From an uncultured Campylobacter sp. (GTDB lineage: Bacteria > Campylobacterota > Campylobacteria > Campylobacterales > Campylobacteraceae): a DNA stretch of 32,659 nucleotides. The stretch is from NCBI RefSeq assembly GCF_937973075.1, contig NZ_CALBWL010000046.1:1-32659 (forward strand). The letters are read 5' to 3'. A program made the position numbers and the translations under genes. Every line of letters begins with the position of its first letter. The first letter of the stretch is position 1. This document shows, piece by piece, positions 12,501 to 19,095 of the stretch. The notes beneath the pieces were generated by a model. It searched no databases. It was given only the letters and a program-made list of their open reading frames with translations, and was not told the origin of the DNA.

Positions 12501-13691
12501 GCTCTTTGCCGCTTCTTTTACCACCGGCTCGCCCGGGCGCATAACCTTGTAAATTCTAATCGCAGCCAGATCATTCTCGTCGTCTATGCCCTCGCTTTGT
12601 TGCAAGAGCTTAAGCGCGTCTGCATCTTGAATAAAAGAATTTATGATTGAAGTATCTACGCCGCTAGCTAGGTCGTTAGCGATCGTAAATTTTTTCTCGG
12701 TGTTAGCGATCTTGGCTAGCTTGCCCTCATCTAGCGCAGTTAGCGAATCAAAAAGTACCTCGCCGCTGTTTTTGTCGACGATGGCGTCGGCTAGGTAGCG
12801 CTCGGCTAAAATTTCAGCCGGATACTCGATGAGCTTTAGTCCGTCCTCTGCTAACTTCTCCGCTTTTTTGACCGTTAGGCGCTTGCTTGCTTGATGAAGC
12901 ACTTCGCCCTTTTCGTTTATAATGTCGTAATCAAGCCTGCCCGCGTATTCTTTCGGATCGAAATCGGTCAGGAATTTTCCTTTTTTAATATAGATTGTCT
13001 TAATAGGATAAAATAATTTTATGATGTCTTGCTTTTTGTAACCGAGTGCGCGAAATAGGATCGTTATCGGAACCTTGCGCCTTTTATTTATGCGCACGTA
13101 TAGTACGTCTTTTACGTCGTATTCGAAGTATAGCCAGCTGCCGCGATCAGGTATTATTTGAGCGGTGTAGATGAGTTTATTTAGAACCGTAGGGCTCTCT
13201 TCCTCTTTGAAGATTACGCCCGGGCTTCTGTGCAGCTGATTTACGACGACACGCTCGACGCCGTTAATGATAAATGAAATTCTATCGGTCATTAAAGGAA
13301 TGTCGCGAATGAATATATCTTGCTCTTTGATCTCTTTTACACCGATTTTTTTGCCTGTCTTTTCATCGCGCTCATGCACTAGCAAACGGAGCTTCATCTT
13401 TAAATTTACCGAATAAGTAAGCCCTCTTTCCATGCATTCTCTAATCGAATACTTTGGCTTTGAAATTTCGCTACTTACATATTCGATACTTAGTCTATTC
13501 TGTGCATCGTGGATAGGAAAAATGGCTTTGAAAACCTTTTCTATGCCGCTTTCTCCACCCGAGTTATCAAGATTTAAAAAATGATCAAAACTTTTCTTTT
13601 GTAGTTGTAATAAATTCGGAATTTCGATGTCTTTGGGAACCTTTGAAAAATCCACTCTAAGACGATTTCCTGAATATAGGCTGTTTAACAT
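9555..13691 (-). CDS. rpoB: RNA polymerase beta subunit
   Basis: The product is the beta subunit, 1378 residues with the start chosen at the ATG ending at 13691, which is preceded by GAGG at good spacing and gives the usual N-terminus [15 protein letters not shown]. An upstream in-frame ATG at 13748 would translate through the hairpin ahead of the gene and is rejected. The rifampicin-binding region reads [25 protein letters not shown] and then LSALG. The Asp, His and Ser residues that change in resistant mutants of other bacteria are unaltered, so rifampicin sensitivity at this target is predicted. The C-terminus ends close to the family norm and overlaps rpoC by 4 bases (ATGA). An attenuator-like hairpin lies 35-57 bases upstream of the start, between rplL and rpoB. 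Confidence 0.98.
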   Translation of the reverse strand: [1378 protein letters not shown]

Positions 13692-13715
13692 TCCACTACC
13701 TCGTAGTTGTATTTT

Positions 13716-13748
13716 AAAGAAAGAAGTGCCGATGCAGCGCACCGGCAC
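13716..13748 (-). terminator. Attenuator-like hairpin between rplL and rpoB
   Basis: On the minus strand, bases 13748 down to 13726 form a 10-bp stem (GTGCCGGTGC against GCATCGGCAC, one G-T pair) closed by a 3-base loop. It is followed at once by the T-rich tail TTCTTTCTTT (13725-13716). This has the form of an intrinsic terminator, placed where E. coli also has a partial terminator that lowers rpoBC transcription relative to rplJL. The structure is read directly from the sequence; partial read-through is inference. Confidence 0.7.
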
Positions 13749-13758
13749 ACATTTGTAT

Positions 13759-13778
13759 GCGAAATTTCAAAATTTCGC
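13759..13778. repeat. Perfect 9-bp palindrome of the AAATTTCGC type
   Basis: The arms GCGAAATTT and AAATTTCGC are separated by two bases. It lies right after the rplL stop codon and before the attenuator. The same AAATTTCGC word recurs as palindromes at 14702-14725 and 19704-19723 and many times in the spacers at 27353-27896 and 32100-32628, so it may be a dispersed repeat rather than a local signal. Confidence 0.6.
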
Positions 13779-13781
13779 GAT

Positions 13782-14165
13782 TTATTTGAGTTCGACTTTA
13801 GCGCCTGCTTCTTCAAGCTCTTTTTTAGCCTTCTCGGCGTCTTCTTTGTTAAGTCCCTCTTTAAGAACGGACGGAGTAGCCTCGGTAGCGTCTTTGGCTT
13901 CTTTTAGACCAAGACCCGTTAAGGCGCGAACAACCTTGATTACGTTGATCTTCTTATCGCCTGCATCAAGCAATACGACGTCGAATTCTGTTTTCTCTTC
14001 AGCCGCTACCGCACCTGCGCCGCCAGCACCTGCGCCGCCTGCTACCATAACCGGAGCTGCGCTTACGCCGAATTTTTCCTCAAATTTTTTAACTAACTCG
14101 CTAAGCTCTAGTACCGAACGATTAGAGATATACTCCAAAACCTCTTCATCTGTTGAAATTGCCAT
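13782..14165 (-). CDS. rplL: 50S ribosomal protein L7/L12
   Basis: The 127-residue product is the stalk protein L7/L12, present in several dimers per ribosome and the landing site for translation factor GTPases. Residues 1-35 form the dimerising N-terminal helices. Residues about 36-55 are the flexible Ala/Gly-rich hinge (VAGGAGAGGAGAVAAEE), and the C-terminal domain (about 56-127) has the conserved GLGLKEAKD factor-binding helix. Length is slightly above the E. coli protein because of the long hinge. It follows rplJ by 20 bases; the two form the L10-L12 stalk and are co-expressed. An attenuator-like hairpin downstream would let rplL be made in excess over rpoB. Confidence 0.97.
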   Translation of the reverse strand: MAISTDEEVLEYISNRSVLELSELVKKFEEKFGVSAAPVMVAGGAGAGGAGAVAAEEKTEFDVVLLDAGDKKINVIKVVRALTGLGLKEAKDATEATPSVLKEGLNKEDAEKAKKELEEAGAKVELK

Positions 14166-14185
14166 TTTATTCTCCTAAATTTTAA

Positions 14186-14665
14186 TTAAGCGCTAGCTTC
14201 TTTTTTCTGCTTAAGCGCATTTAAGCCGATCGTAAAATTTTGAATCGGCGCATTCCATACTTGAAGTAACATCGCGATAAGCTCGTCTCTCGAAGGCATC
14301 TTCGAAAGCGCTCTAACCTTATCTACGCCGGCTACTCCCCCATCGATATGAGCAGTCTTGAGCTTAAAAATTTCATTTTTCTCTTCAAATTTAGCCGCTA
14401 CTTTACATACAGAAAGCTGCTCGCCCCATAAGAAGATATTAGTATCTTTAAAGCTAAGTCCGTTTTTTTCGGCATTTTTTAAAGCGATATTGGCTAGGGT
14501 ATTTTTGATAACTCGAACCTTTACGCCCGCTTCGCGCGCGCTATTTCTAAGATCTTCAAGCTGCTTAACGCTAAGGCCTTTAAAATCGGAAATTACTATA
14601 GCTTCGCTAGCTTTGAAAGCCTCGCCAAGCTCCGCTACTATCTTTGATTTTTCGTCTCTCGTCAT
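14186..14665 (-). CDS. rplJ: 50S ribosomal protein L10
   Basis: The 159-residue product is L10, the base of the ribosomal stalk that binds 23S rRNA and carries L7/L12 dimers on its C-terminal helix. The N-terminal rRNA-binding domain (about 1-130) includes the family-typical stretch VISDFKGLSVKQLEDLR at about 20-36 and KNTLANIAL near 55. The C-terminal helix (about 135-159) ends in the usual LNALKQKKE segment. The start is supported by AAAGGAG upstream. In many bacteria the L10-L12 complex represses its own mRNA through a leader structure. The 113-base leader here, with a perfect hairpin, is compatible with that. Confidence 0.97.
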   Translation of the reverse strand: MTRDEKSKIVAELGEAFKASEAIVISDFKGLSVKQLEDLRNSAREAGVKVRVIKNTLANIALKNAEKNGLSFKDTNIFLWGEQLSVCKVAAKFEEKNEIFKLKTAHIDGGVAGVDKVRALSKMPSRDELIAMLLQVWNAPIQNFTIGLNALKQKKEASA

Positions 14666-14778
14666 TAGGTCTCCTTTCCGATCGGTGATTTCAAGCCAAG
14701 CGATCGAAATTTTGAAATTTCGATCAATTAAGTTAAAAACCTTGAGCTATCTCCAATCTAAGATAAAAATTTAAAATT
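14666..14778 (-). promoter_or_regulatory. rplJ leader with 11-bp hairpin, possible L10 autoregulatory site
   Basis: The gap between rplA and rplJ is the longest within the rplK-rplL group. It holds a perfect inverted repeat at 14702-14725: GATCGAAATTT, two bases, then AAATTTCGATC. It is placed 37-60 bases before the rplJ start. Other bacteria have an L10-binding leader at this place, but I cannot match the known consensus here, so the role is inferred from position. The stem core is also the AAATTTCG word repeated elsewhere in the window. Confidence 0.45.
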
Positions 14779-15480
14779 TTATTTTAAATCGATTATTTCT
14801 TGATTATCCAGTGTAACCGCAGGGCTCATAGTAAGTGAAAGCGATGCATGAGTTACGTATCTGCCCTTCGCAGTCGCTGGCTTATGCTTATTTATGGTTT
14901 TGATAAACGTCGTAAGATTGTCTAAAAGCTGCTCTTTGCTAAAGCTAGCCTTGCCAAGGCCTGCGTGGATATTTCCCTGCTTATCGACACGGAAATTTAC
15001 CTGTCCGCCCTTGGCGTTTTTAACGGCCTGAGCGACATCCATAGTAACGGTACCGGTTTTAGGGTTCGGCATAACGCCTTTTGGACCAAGAATACGACCT
15101 ACTTTACCAACTAGTCCCATTAAATTTGGAGTAGCGATAAGAACGTCGAAATTTATATTTCCTTTTTGAATCTCTTCGATCAGATCATCGGCGCCCACGA
15201 TATCGGCACCCGCTTCGCTAGCCTCGCTAGCCTTTGCGTCTTTTGCGATCACGGCTACGCGAACGCTTTTTCCCGTACCCGCAGGTAAAACGACCGAGCC
15301 GCGCACCATCTGATCGGCATGTCTTGGATCTACGTTTAGTTTAAGAGCGATCTCCACCGTCTCGTCAAATTTAGCAGAAGCTAAAGTTTTTACCGTACTT
15401 ACCGCTTCGTCTACGCTATAAATTTTATTTACGTCAACTTTTTTTAAAAGTTCGTTGAATCTTTTTGAATTTTTTGGCAT
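14779..15480 (-). CDS. rplA: 50S ribosomal protein L1
   Basis: The product is L1, which forms the mobile L1 stalk at the E site and helps release deacylated tRNA. I chose the ATG ending at 15480 (233 residues, N-terminus MPKNSKRFNELLKK) because GGAG lies about 7 bases upstream and this N-terminus matches other epsilonproteobacterial L1. An in-frame upstream ATG at 15531 would add 17 unconserved residues. Family motifs are the NVDPRHADQMVRG stretch near 45-57, the VGRILGPKGVMPNPKTGTV stretch near 125-145, and GNIHAGLGK near 170. It lies 56 bases after rplK with the same orientation. L1 commonly represses the rplK-rplA mRNA in other bacteria; no site was identified here. Confidence 0.97.
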   Translation of the reverse strand: MPKNSKRFNELLKKVDVNKIYSVDEAVSTVKTLASAKFDETVEIALKLNVDPRHADQMVRGSVVLPAGTGKSVRVAVIAKDAKASEASEAGADIVGADDLIEEIQKGNINFDVLIATPNLMGLVGKVGRILGPKGVMPNPKTGTVTMDVAQAVKNAKGGQVNFRVDKQGNIHAGLGKASFSKEQLLDNLTTFIKTINKHKPATAKGRYVTHASLSLTMSPAVTLDNQEIIDLK

Positions 15481-15536
15481 ATATTTCTCCGCAATTAAAG
15501 TGCTACCGCTTTTTTCAACCTTAGCGGTCAAAAGGT

Positions 15537-15962
15537 CTAGTCTGTAACCGTAATGCCTATAGAGCGAGCCGAACCCGCTATAATCCTAGCAGCCTGCTCT
15601 CTATCTTTGGTATTCAGATCGGCGATCTTTTTCTCGACAATCTCTAAAACCTGAGCTTTCGTTAAGGACGCTACCTTCTTTTTAAGAGGGTTGTCCGAAC
15701 CTTTATCTATCTTTGCCGCTTTTTTGATCAAATCCGTCGCAGGCGGTTGCTTAGTGATAAAAGTAAAGCTTTTATCGGCATAAACCGTGATGATAACAGG
15801 AATGTTAAAGCCCACCATATCTTTGGTTCGCTCGTTAAACGCTTTGCAAAATTCCATAATATTAACGCCCTTTTGTCCTAGCGCAGGACCTACCGGCGGG
15901 CTTGGATTTGCTTTTGCGGCCGCTATTTGCAGCTTGATTTCGCCAATAACTTTCTTAGCCAT
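15537..15962 (-). CDS. rplK: 50S ribosomal protein L11
   Basis: The 141-residue product is L11, part of the GTPase-associated centre, which binds the 1070 region of 23S rRNA. The proline-rich N-terminal domain shows the signature ANPSPPVGPALGQKGVNIMEF (near 16-36), and the C-terminal rRNA-binding domain ends with AGSARSIGITV. Both are full length. It follows nusG by 20 bases and precedes rplA by 56. The usual bacterial order secE-nusG-rplK-rplA-rplJ-rplL is fully kept. Confidence 0.97.
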   Translation of the reverse strand: MAKKVIGEIKLQIAAAKANPSPPVGPALGQKGVNIMEFCKAFNERTKDMVGFNIPVIITVYADKSFTFITKQPPATDLIKKAAKIDKGSDNPLKKKVASLTKAQVLEIVEKKIADLNTKDREQAARIIAGSARSIGITVTD

Positions 15963-15982
15963 AAATTTACTCCTTATAAAAT

Positions 15983-16513
15983 TTAAATAATCTTTTCAAC
16001 TTGCGAGTATGAAATTTCGATCGGCGTGCTTCGTCCGAAGATCGAAACATTAAGGCGAAGCTTGCCGTGGATCATATCGTACTCTTCTACGATGCCGTTG
16101 AAATTAGCAAAAGGTCCGTCGACGATCCTAACCGTCTCGCCCTCATCAAAATTAATCTTGGGCTTAGGAGCCTCGCGATTATTGATCTTTTCTAGAATTA
16201 TCTCGATATCTTTTTCCGGTAGCGGAGAGGGTTTTTTCGCCTCGCCGATAAAGCGACTTACCTTAGGCAGCATCTGAATTCTATGCCATAAAGTGGTATC
16301 CAAGTCTAAATTTGCAAAACAATACCCAGGATATAAGCTGCGCTCTTTGATGGTTTGCTTTGTATTTTTGACCTCTATCACATCTTCGGTAGGCACTAAC
16401 ACTTCGCCGATCTTAGCCTCAAGCGCTTCGTCTTGCTTTAGCGCTTCTATCGCACGCTTTACCGCCATCTCGCTGCCGGCGTAAGTTTGTATCGCATACC
16501 ATTTATTTGCCAT
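15983..16513 (-). CDS. nusG: Transcription elongation/antitermination factor NusG
   Basis: The 176-residue product is NusG, which binds the RNA polymerase clamp and couples it to ribosomes, Rho or antitermination complexes. The N-terminal NGN domain starts with WYAIQTYAGSE (4-14) and includes the YPGYCFANLDL stretch near 62-72. The C-terminal KOW domain is at about 122-176 with GETVRIVDGPFANFNGIVEE. There is no inserted domain and the length is normal. It lies 13 bases after secE and 20 before rplK, and shares their operon. Confidence 0.97.
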   Translation of the reverse strand: MANKWYAIQTYAGSEMAVKRAIEALKQDEALEAKIGEVLVPTEDVIEVKNTKQTIKERSLYPGYCFANLDLDTTLWHRIQMLPKVSRFIGEAKKPSPLPEKDIEIILEKINNREAPKPKINFDEGETVRIVDGPFANFNGIVEEYDMIHGKLRLNVSIFGRSTPIEISYSQVEKII

Positions 16514-16526
16514 ATTGTATCCTTGC

Positions 16527-16700
16527 CTAAGCCGTTATCAAAGCGGACATAATCAGATCCACTAGCGCCAAAAACAGTGCGATAACTACGACTACGACGA
16601 CCACAGAGATATATGCTGTTTTAGTCTGATCTTTAGTCGGGAAAATTACCTTATCTAACTCTACTTTTGCTTGTTTATAATACTCTTTTACTTTTTCCAT
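16527..16700 (-). CDS. secE: Preprotein translocase subunit SecE
   Basis: The 57-residue product is a short, single-span SecE, the subunit that clamps SecY in the inner-membrane protein channel. The amphipathic region VKEYYKQAKVELDKVIFP (4-21) holds the conserved surface helix and the FPT motif that starts the conserved hinge. One membrane helix follows at about 30-53. I chose the ATG ending at 16700. An upstream in-frame ATG at 16742 would lie inside the tRNA-Trp gene. The gene begins 12 bases after that tRNA and precedes nusG by 13 bases, as in most bacteria. Confidence 0.94.
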   Translation of the reverse strand: MEKVKEYYKQAKVELDKVIFPTKDQTKTAYISVVVVVVVIALFLALVDLIMSALITA

Positions 16701-16712
16701 ACCCAATCCTCG

Positions 16713-16788
16713 TGGCAGGGCAAGAGGGATTCGAACCCCCAACCATCGGATTTGGAATCCGGCGCTCTACCGTTGGAGCTATTGCCCT
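16713..16788 (-). tRNA. tRNA-Trp (CCA anticodon)
   Basis: On the minus strand a complete cloverleaf runs from AGGGCAA to TTGCCCT plus discriminator G and encoded CCA. The anticodon loop is TTCCAAA, giving CCA, which reads the Trp codon UGG. The D-arm AGCTCCAACGGTAGAGC and the T-loop GGTTCGAATCC are standard. It sits between rpmG and secE, an arrangement shared by many epsilonproteobacteria, and must be cut out of the operon transcript. Confidence 0.96.
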
Positions 16789-16797
16789 ATAAAACAA

Positions 16798-16971
16798 TTA
16801 GCCTTTTAACTTTACTTCTTTATGAAGCGTGTGCTTTTTTAATCTAGGGCAATATTTTTTAAGTTCTAGTTTTTCGGTCGTAGTTTTGCTATTTTTATAA
16901 GTAGTATAGTTGATATCGCCACTTTCGGAGCATTTTAATCCGACCTTTACTCTACTTGAATTCTTTGCCAT
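16798..16971 (-). CDS. rpmG: 50S ribosomal protein L33, zinc cysteines partly lost
   Basis: A 57-residue reading frame starts at the ATG ending at 16971 and stops 9 bases before tRNA-Trp. The translation starts MAKNSSRVKVGLKCSESGDI and goes on NYTTYKNSKTTTEKLELKKY, then CPRLKKHTLHKE. This is clearly L33, a small E-site protein of the large subunit. The first zinc-knuckle pair, C-x-x-C in zinc-binding forms, is C-S-E-S here, and the second pair is C-P-R-L. Only two of four cysteines remain, so zinc binding by the classical site is unlikely. It sits between tuf and tRNA-Trp, as in other Campylobacter. Confidence 0.93.
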   Translation of the reverse strand: MAKNSSRVKVGLKCSESGDINYTTYKNSKTTTEKLELKKYCPRLKKHTLHKEVKLKG

Positions 16972-17026
16972 TTGGTTTCCTTGAATAAAAAAGCAGGCGG
17001 AATTTTAAAATTCCGCCTGCAAAAAA

Positions 17027-18226
17027 TTAAGCGATGATTTTCGAAACGACGCCTGAACCTACGGTATGACCGCCTTCGCGAATCGCGAAGCGAGTACCTT
17101 GCTCAAGAGCGATCGGAGCGATTAGCTCAACGGTGATTTTAACGTTATCGCCAGGCATTACCATCTCGGTCCCCTCAGGAAGAGTAATCGAACCGGTAAC
17201 ATCTGTCGTACGAACGTAAAACTGCGGTCTATAATTATTAAAGAATGGAGTATGGCGTCCGCCCTCTTCTTTAGTTAGGATATAAACCTCGCCCTCAAAT
17301 TTAGTATGAGGAGTGATAGATTTTGGTTTGCATAAAACCATACCGCGCTCTACTTCCTCTTTCTTAGTACCGCGCAATAAAACACCTACGTTATCGCCAG
17401 CTTCACCTTGATCCATCTCTTTTCTAAACATCTCGACGCCGGTAACGGTAGTAGTCTGAGTAGGTTTAATACCTACGATCTCGATAGTATCGCCAACTTT
17501 AACAATACCTTTTTCGATTCTACCGGTTACAACGGTACCGCGACCGGAAATCGAGAAAATATCTTCGATCGGAAGAAGGAAATCTTTATCAGTATCGCGA
17601 ACAGGAGTTGGAATATAGCTATCAACCGCATCCATAAGCTCCATAATCTTTGCAGACCATTCGCCATCTTGTCCGGCTTTGGCTTCCTCAAGAGCCTTAA
17701 GAGCAGAGCCCTTAATGATTGGGGTCTCGTCGCCAGGGAATTTATACTCTTTTAGAAGATCTCTAACTTCCTCTTCGACTAGCTCTAAAAGATCCGGATC
17801 ATCGACCATATCGGTTTTGTTTAGGAAAACTACGATGTATGGAACGCCTACCTGGCGAGAAAGTAAGATGTGCTCGCGAGTTTGAGGCATAGGGCCGTCC
17901 GCAGCAGAAACAACTAAAATAGCGCCATCCATCTGAGCCGCACCGGTAATCATATTTTTTACGTAGTCGGCGTGACCAGGGCAGTCAACGTGAGCATAGT
18001 GACGCTTCTCGGTCTCATATTCGATGTGAGACGTAGCGATAGTAATACCGCGCTCTTTTTCCTCTGGAGCGTTATCGATATTGTCGTAGTCTTTTAGCTC
18101 GGCTAGACCCTTCCTGGAAAGAACAGCAGAAATAGCAGCTGTCAAAGTAGTCTTACCATGGTCAACGTGACCGATGGTACCAATGTTTACGTGTGGCTTG
18201 TTACGATTAAATTTTTCTTTAGCCAT
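17027..18226 (-). CDS. tuf: Elongation factor Tu
   Basis: The 399-residue product is EF-Tu, which delivers aminoacyl-tRNA to the ribosome at the cost of GTP. The G1 motif GHVDHGKT is at residues 19-26, followed by DCPGHADY near 81-88 and NKTD near 136. Domains II and III run through to VGSGVVSKII at the C-terminus. Two ATGs lie next to each other. I chose the second (ending at 18226) because GGAGG is then five bases away, whereas it is only two bases from the first. This is the only tuf in the window. It follows tRNA-Thr(GGT) and precedes rpmG, the same neighbourhood as E. coli tufB, so it is expected to share the strong promoter at 18777-18805. Confidence 0.98.
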   Translation of the reverse strand: MAKEKFNRNKPHVNIGTIGHVDHGKTTLTAAISAVLSRKGLAELKDYDNIDNAPEEKERGITIATSHIEYETEKRHYAHVDCPGHADYVKNMITGAAQMDGAILVVSAADGPMPQTREHILLSRQVGVPYIVVFLNKTDMVDDPDLLELVEEEVRDLLKEYKFPGDETPIIKGSALKALEEAKAGQDGEWSAKIMELMDAVDSYIPTPVRDTDKDFLLPIEDIFSISGRGTVVTGRIEKGIVKVGDTIEIVGIKPTQTTTVTGVEMFRKEMDQGEAGDNVGVLLRGTKKEEVERGMVLCKPKSITPHTKFEGEVYILTKEEGGRHTPFFNNYRPQFYVRTTDVTGSITLPEGTEMVMPGDNVKITVELIAPIALEQGTRFAIREGGHTVGSGVVSKIIA

Positions 18227-18282
18227 CATATCCTCCGTTATTGATTTGTGGATTACACAACAAACTAAGCGACTCTATTTTA

Positions 18283-18357
<75 letters not shown>

Positions 18358-18470
18358 CTAAACTCAGGCAAAGAGAAATCGCTACCAATACCCAACAATG
18401 CGACCAAAATTTAGATTATGTAAGCATATAAAAGCAGTTAAGTTTTACAGCTCCCAGTAAACCTAAATGG

Positions 18471-18547
18471 TGGAGCGGGAAACGGGGCTCGAACCCGCGA
18501 CCCTCAGCTTGGAAGGCTGATGCTCTAGCCAACTGAGCTAATCCCGC
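18471..18547 (-). tRNA. tRNA-Gly (TCC anticodon)
   Basis: On the minus strand it runs from GCGGGAT to TTCCCGC plus T and CCA. The anticodon loop CTTCCAA gives TCC, which reads GGA and GGG. The D and T arms are normal. The seventh acceptor pair appears to be T-T, a small mismatch next to the D-arm junction. It lies in the tRNA cluster upstream of tuf, 113 bases from tRNA-Thr(GGT). Confidence 0.95.
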
Positions 18548-18559
18548 ATCAAAAATTCA

Positions 18560-18644
<85 letters not shown>

Positions 18645-18680
18645 CTTTGATGAAATCTGGTCAAACACTGTTACAAAAAA

Positions 18681-18756
18681 TGGAGCTGGTGGACGGGATC
18701 GAACCGCCGACCCACTGCTTACAAGGCAGTAGCTCTACCAGCTGAGCTACACCAGC
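18681..18756 (-). tRNA. tRNA-Thr (TGT anticodon)
   Basis: Acceptor arms GCTGGTG/CACCAGC are followed by T and encoded CCA. The anticodon loop CTTGTAA gives TGT, which reads ACA and ACG. The D-arm AGCTCAGCTGGTAGAGC and the T-loop GGTTCGATCC are standard. It is the first gene of the tRNA-tuf cluster, about 20 bases downstream of the -10 box of its promoter. The order Thr-Tyr-Gly-Thr-tuf equals the E. coli thrU-tyrU-glyT-thrT-tufB order. Confidence 0.95.
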
Positions 18757-18776
18757 ATTTTGAAATTGAAGTGGCA

Positions 18777-18805
18777 ATTATAACCGAAAAATCCCCAATT
18801 GTCAA
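18777..18805 (-). promoter_or_regulatory. Near-perfect sigma70 promoter of the tRNA-tuf cluster
   Basis: On the minus strand TTGACA (18805-18800) and TATAAT (18782-18777) are separated by exactly 17 bases. The -10 box ends 20 bases before tRNA-Thr(TGT). Both hexamers equal the E. coli consensus. Major promoters in Campylobacter usually keep the -10 but lack a recognisable -35, so this full consensus suggests strong, stable-RNA-type expression. Confidence 0.85.
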
Positions 18806-18842
18806 GGCTAAAACAGCCTATTTTAAAATTTCATAAAATTTC

Positions 18843-18851
18843 TGCTATAAT
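18843..18851 (+). promoter_or_regulatory. Extended -10 promoter of the divergent small gene
   Basis: TGC followed by TATAAT forms an extended -10 box 31 bases before the ATG at 18883. AT-rich runs upstream replace a -35, as is typical for Campylobacter. It points away from the tRNA-tuf promoter, whose -35 lies about 40 bases away. Confidence 0.65.
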
Positions 18852-18882
18852 GCGCGCAATTTTAAATTTTAAGGAATTTTAT

Positions 18883-19095
18883 ATGAAAATCGTACCTTGG
18901 ATCATAATAGTTTTTATGATTTATTTGATTTATTATTTTATCTCCCGCTCCGAAAAGCGTCTAAATACCCTTGAAAAGCGCTTAAATAAAATAGAAGAAA
19001 ACTTAAGTGAGATAAAAAAAGCTACCGAAGCCAACAGGCTCTTAATCGAAGAAGCAAAGCTGGACTCTGAAGATGACGCAAAAATGCAAGAATAA
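18883..19095 (+). CDS. Small membrane-anchored coiled-coil protein, unknown function
   Basis: The product has 70 residues with the start chosen at 18883, where AAGGAA precedes the ATG; the frame stays open upstream but lacks a start signal there. Residues 3-21 form one hydrophobic N-terminal helix (VPWIIIVFMIYLIYYFI). The rest is a charged helix with leucines at heptad-like spacing (LNTLEKRLNKIEENLSEIKK), which should form a coiled coil. The topology resembles small anchor or scaffold proteins, but I do not recognise the family and assign no function. It is transcribed alone, divergently from the tRNA-tuf cluster. It is followed by 0.6 kb without a gene. Confidence 0.8.
   Translation: MKIVPWIIIVFMIYLIYYFISRSEKRLNTLEKRLNKIEENLSEIKKATEANRLLIEEAKLDSEDDAKMQE

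Noticed and set aside
13692..13748. N-terminal extension of rpoB
   Set aside because: It would be encoded by the attenuator hairpin and is not part of the known N-terminus; the ATG ending at 13691 has a good ribosome binding site.
16701..16742. N-terminal extension of secE
   Set aside because: It would read into the tRNA-Trp gene.
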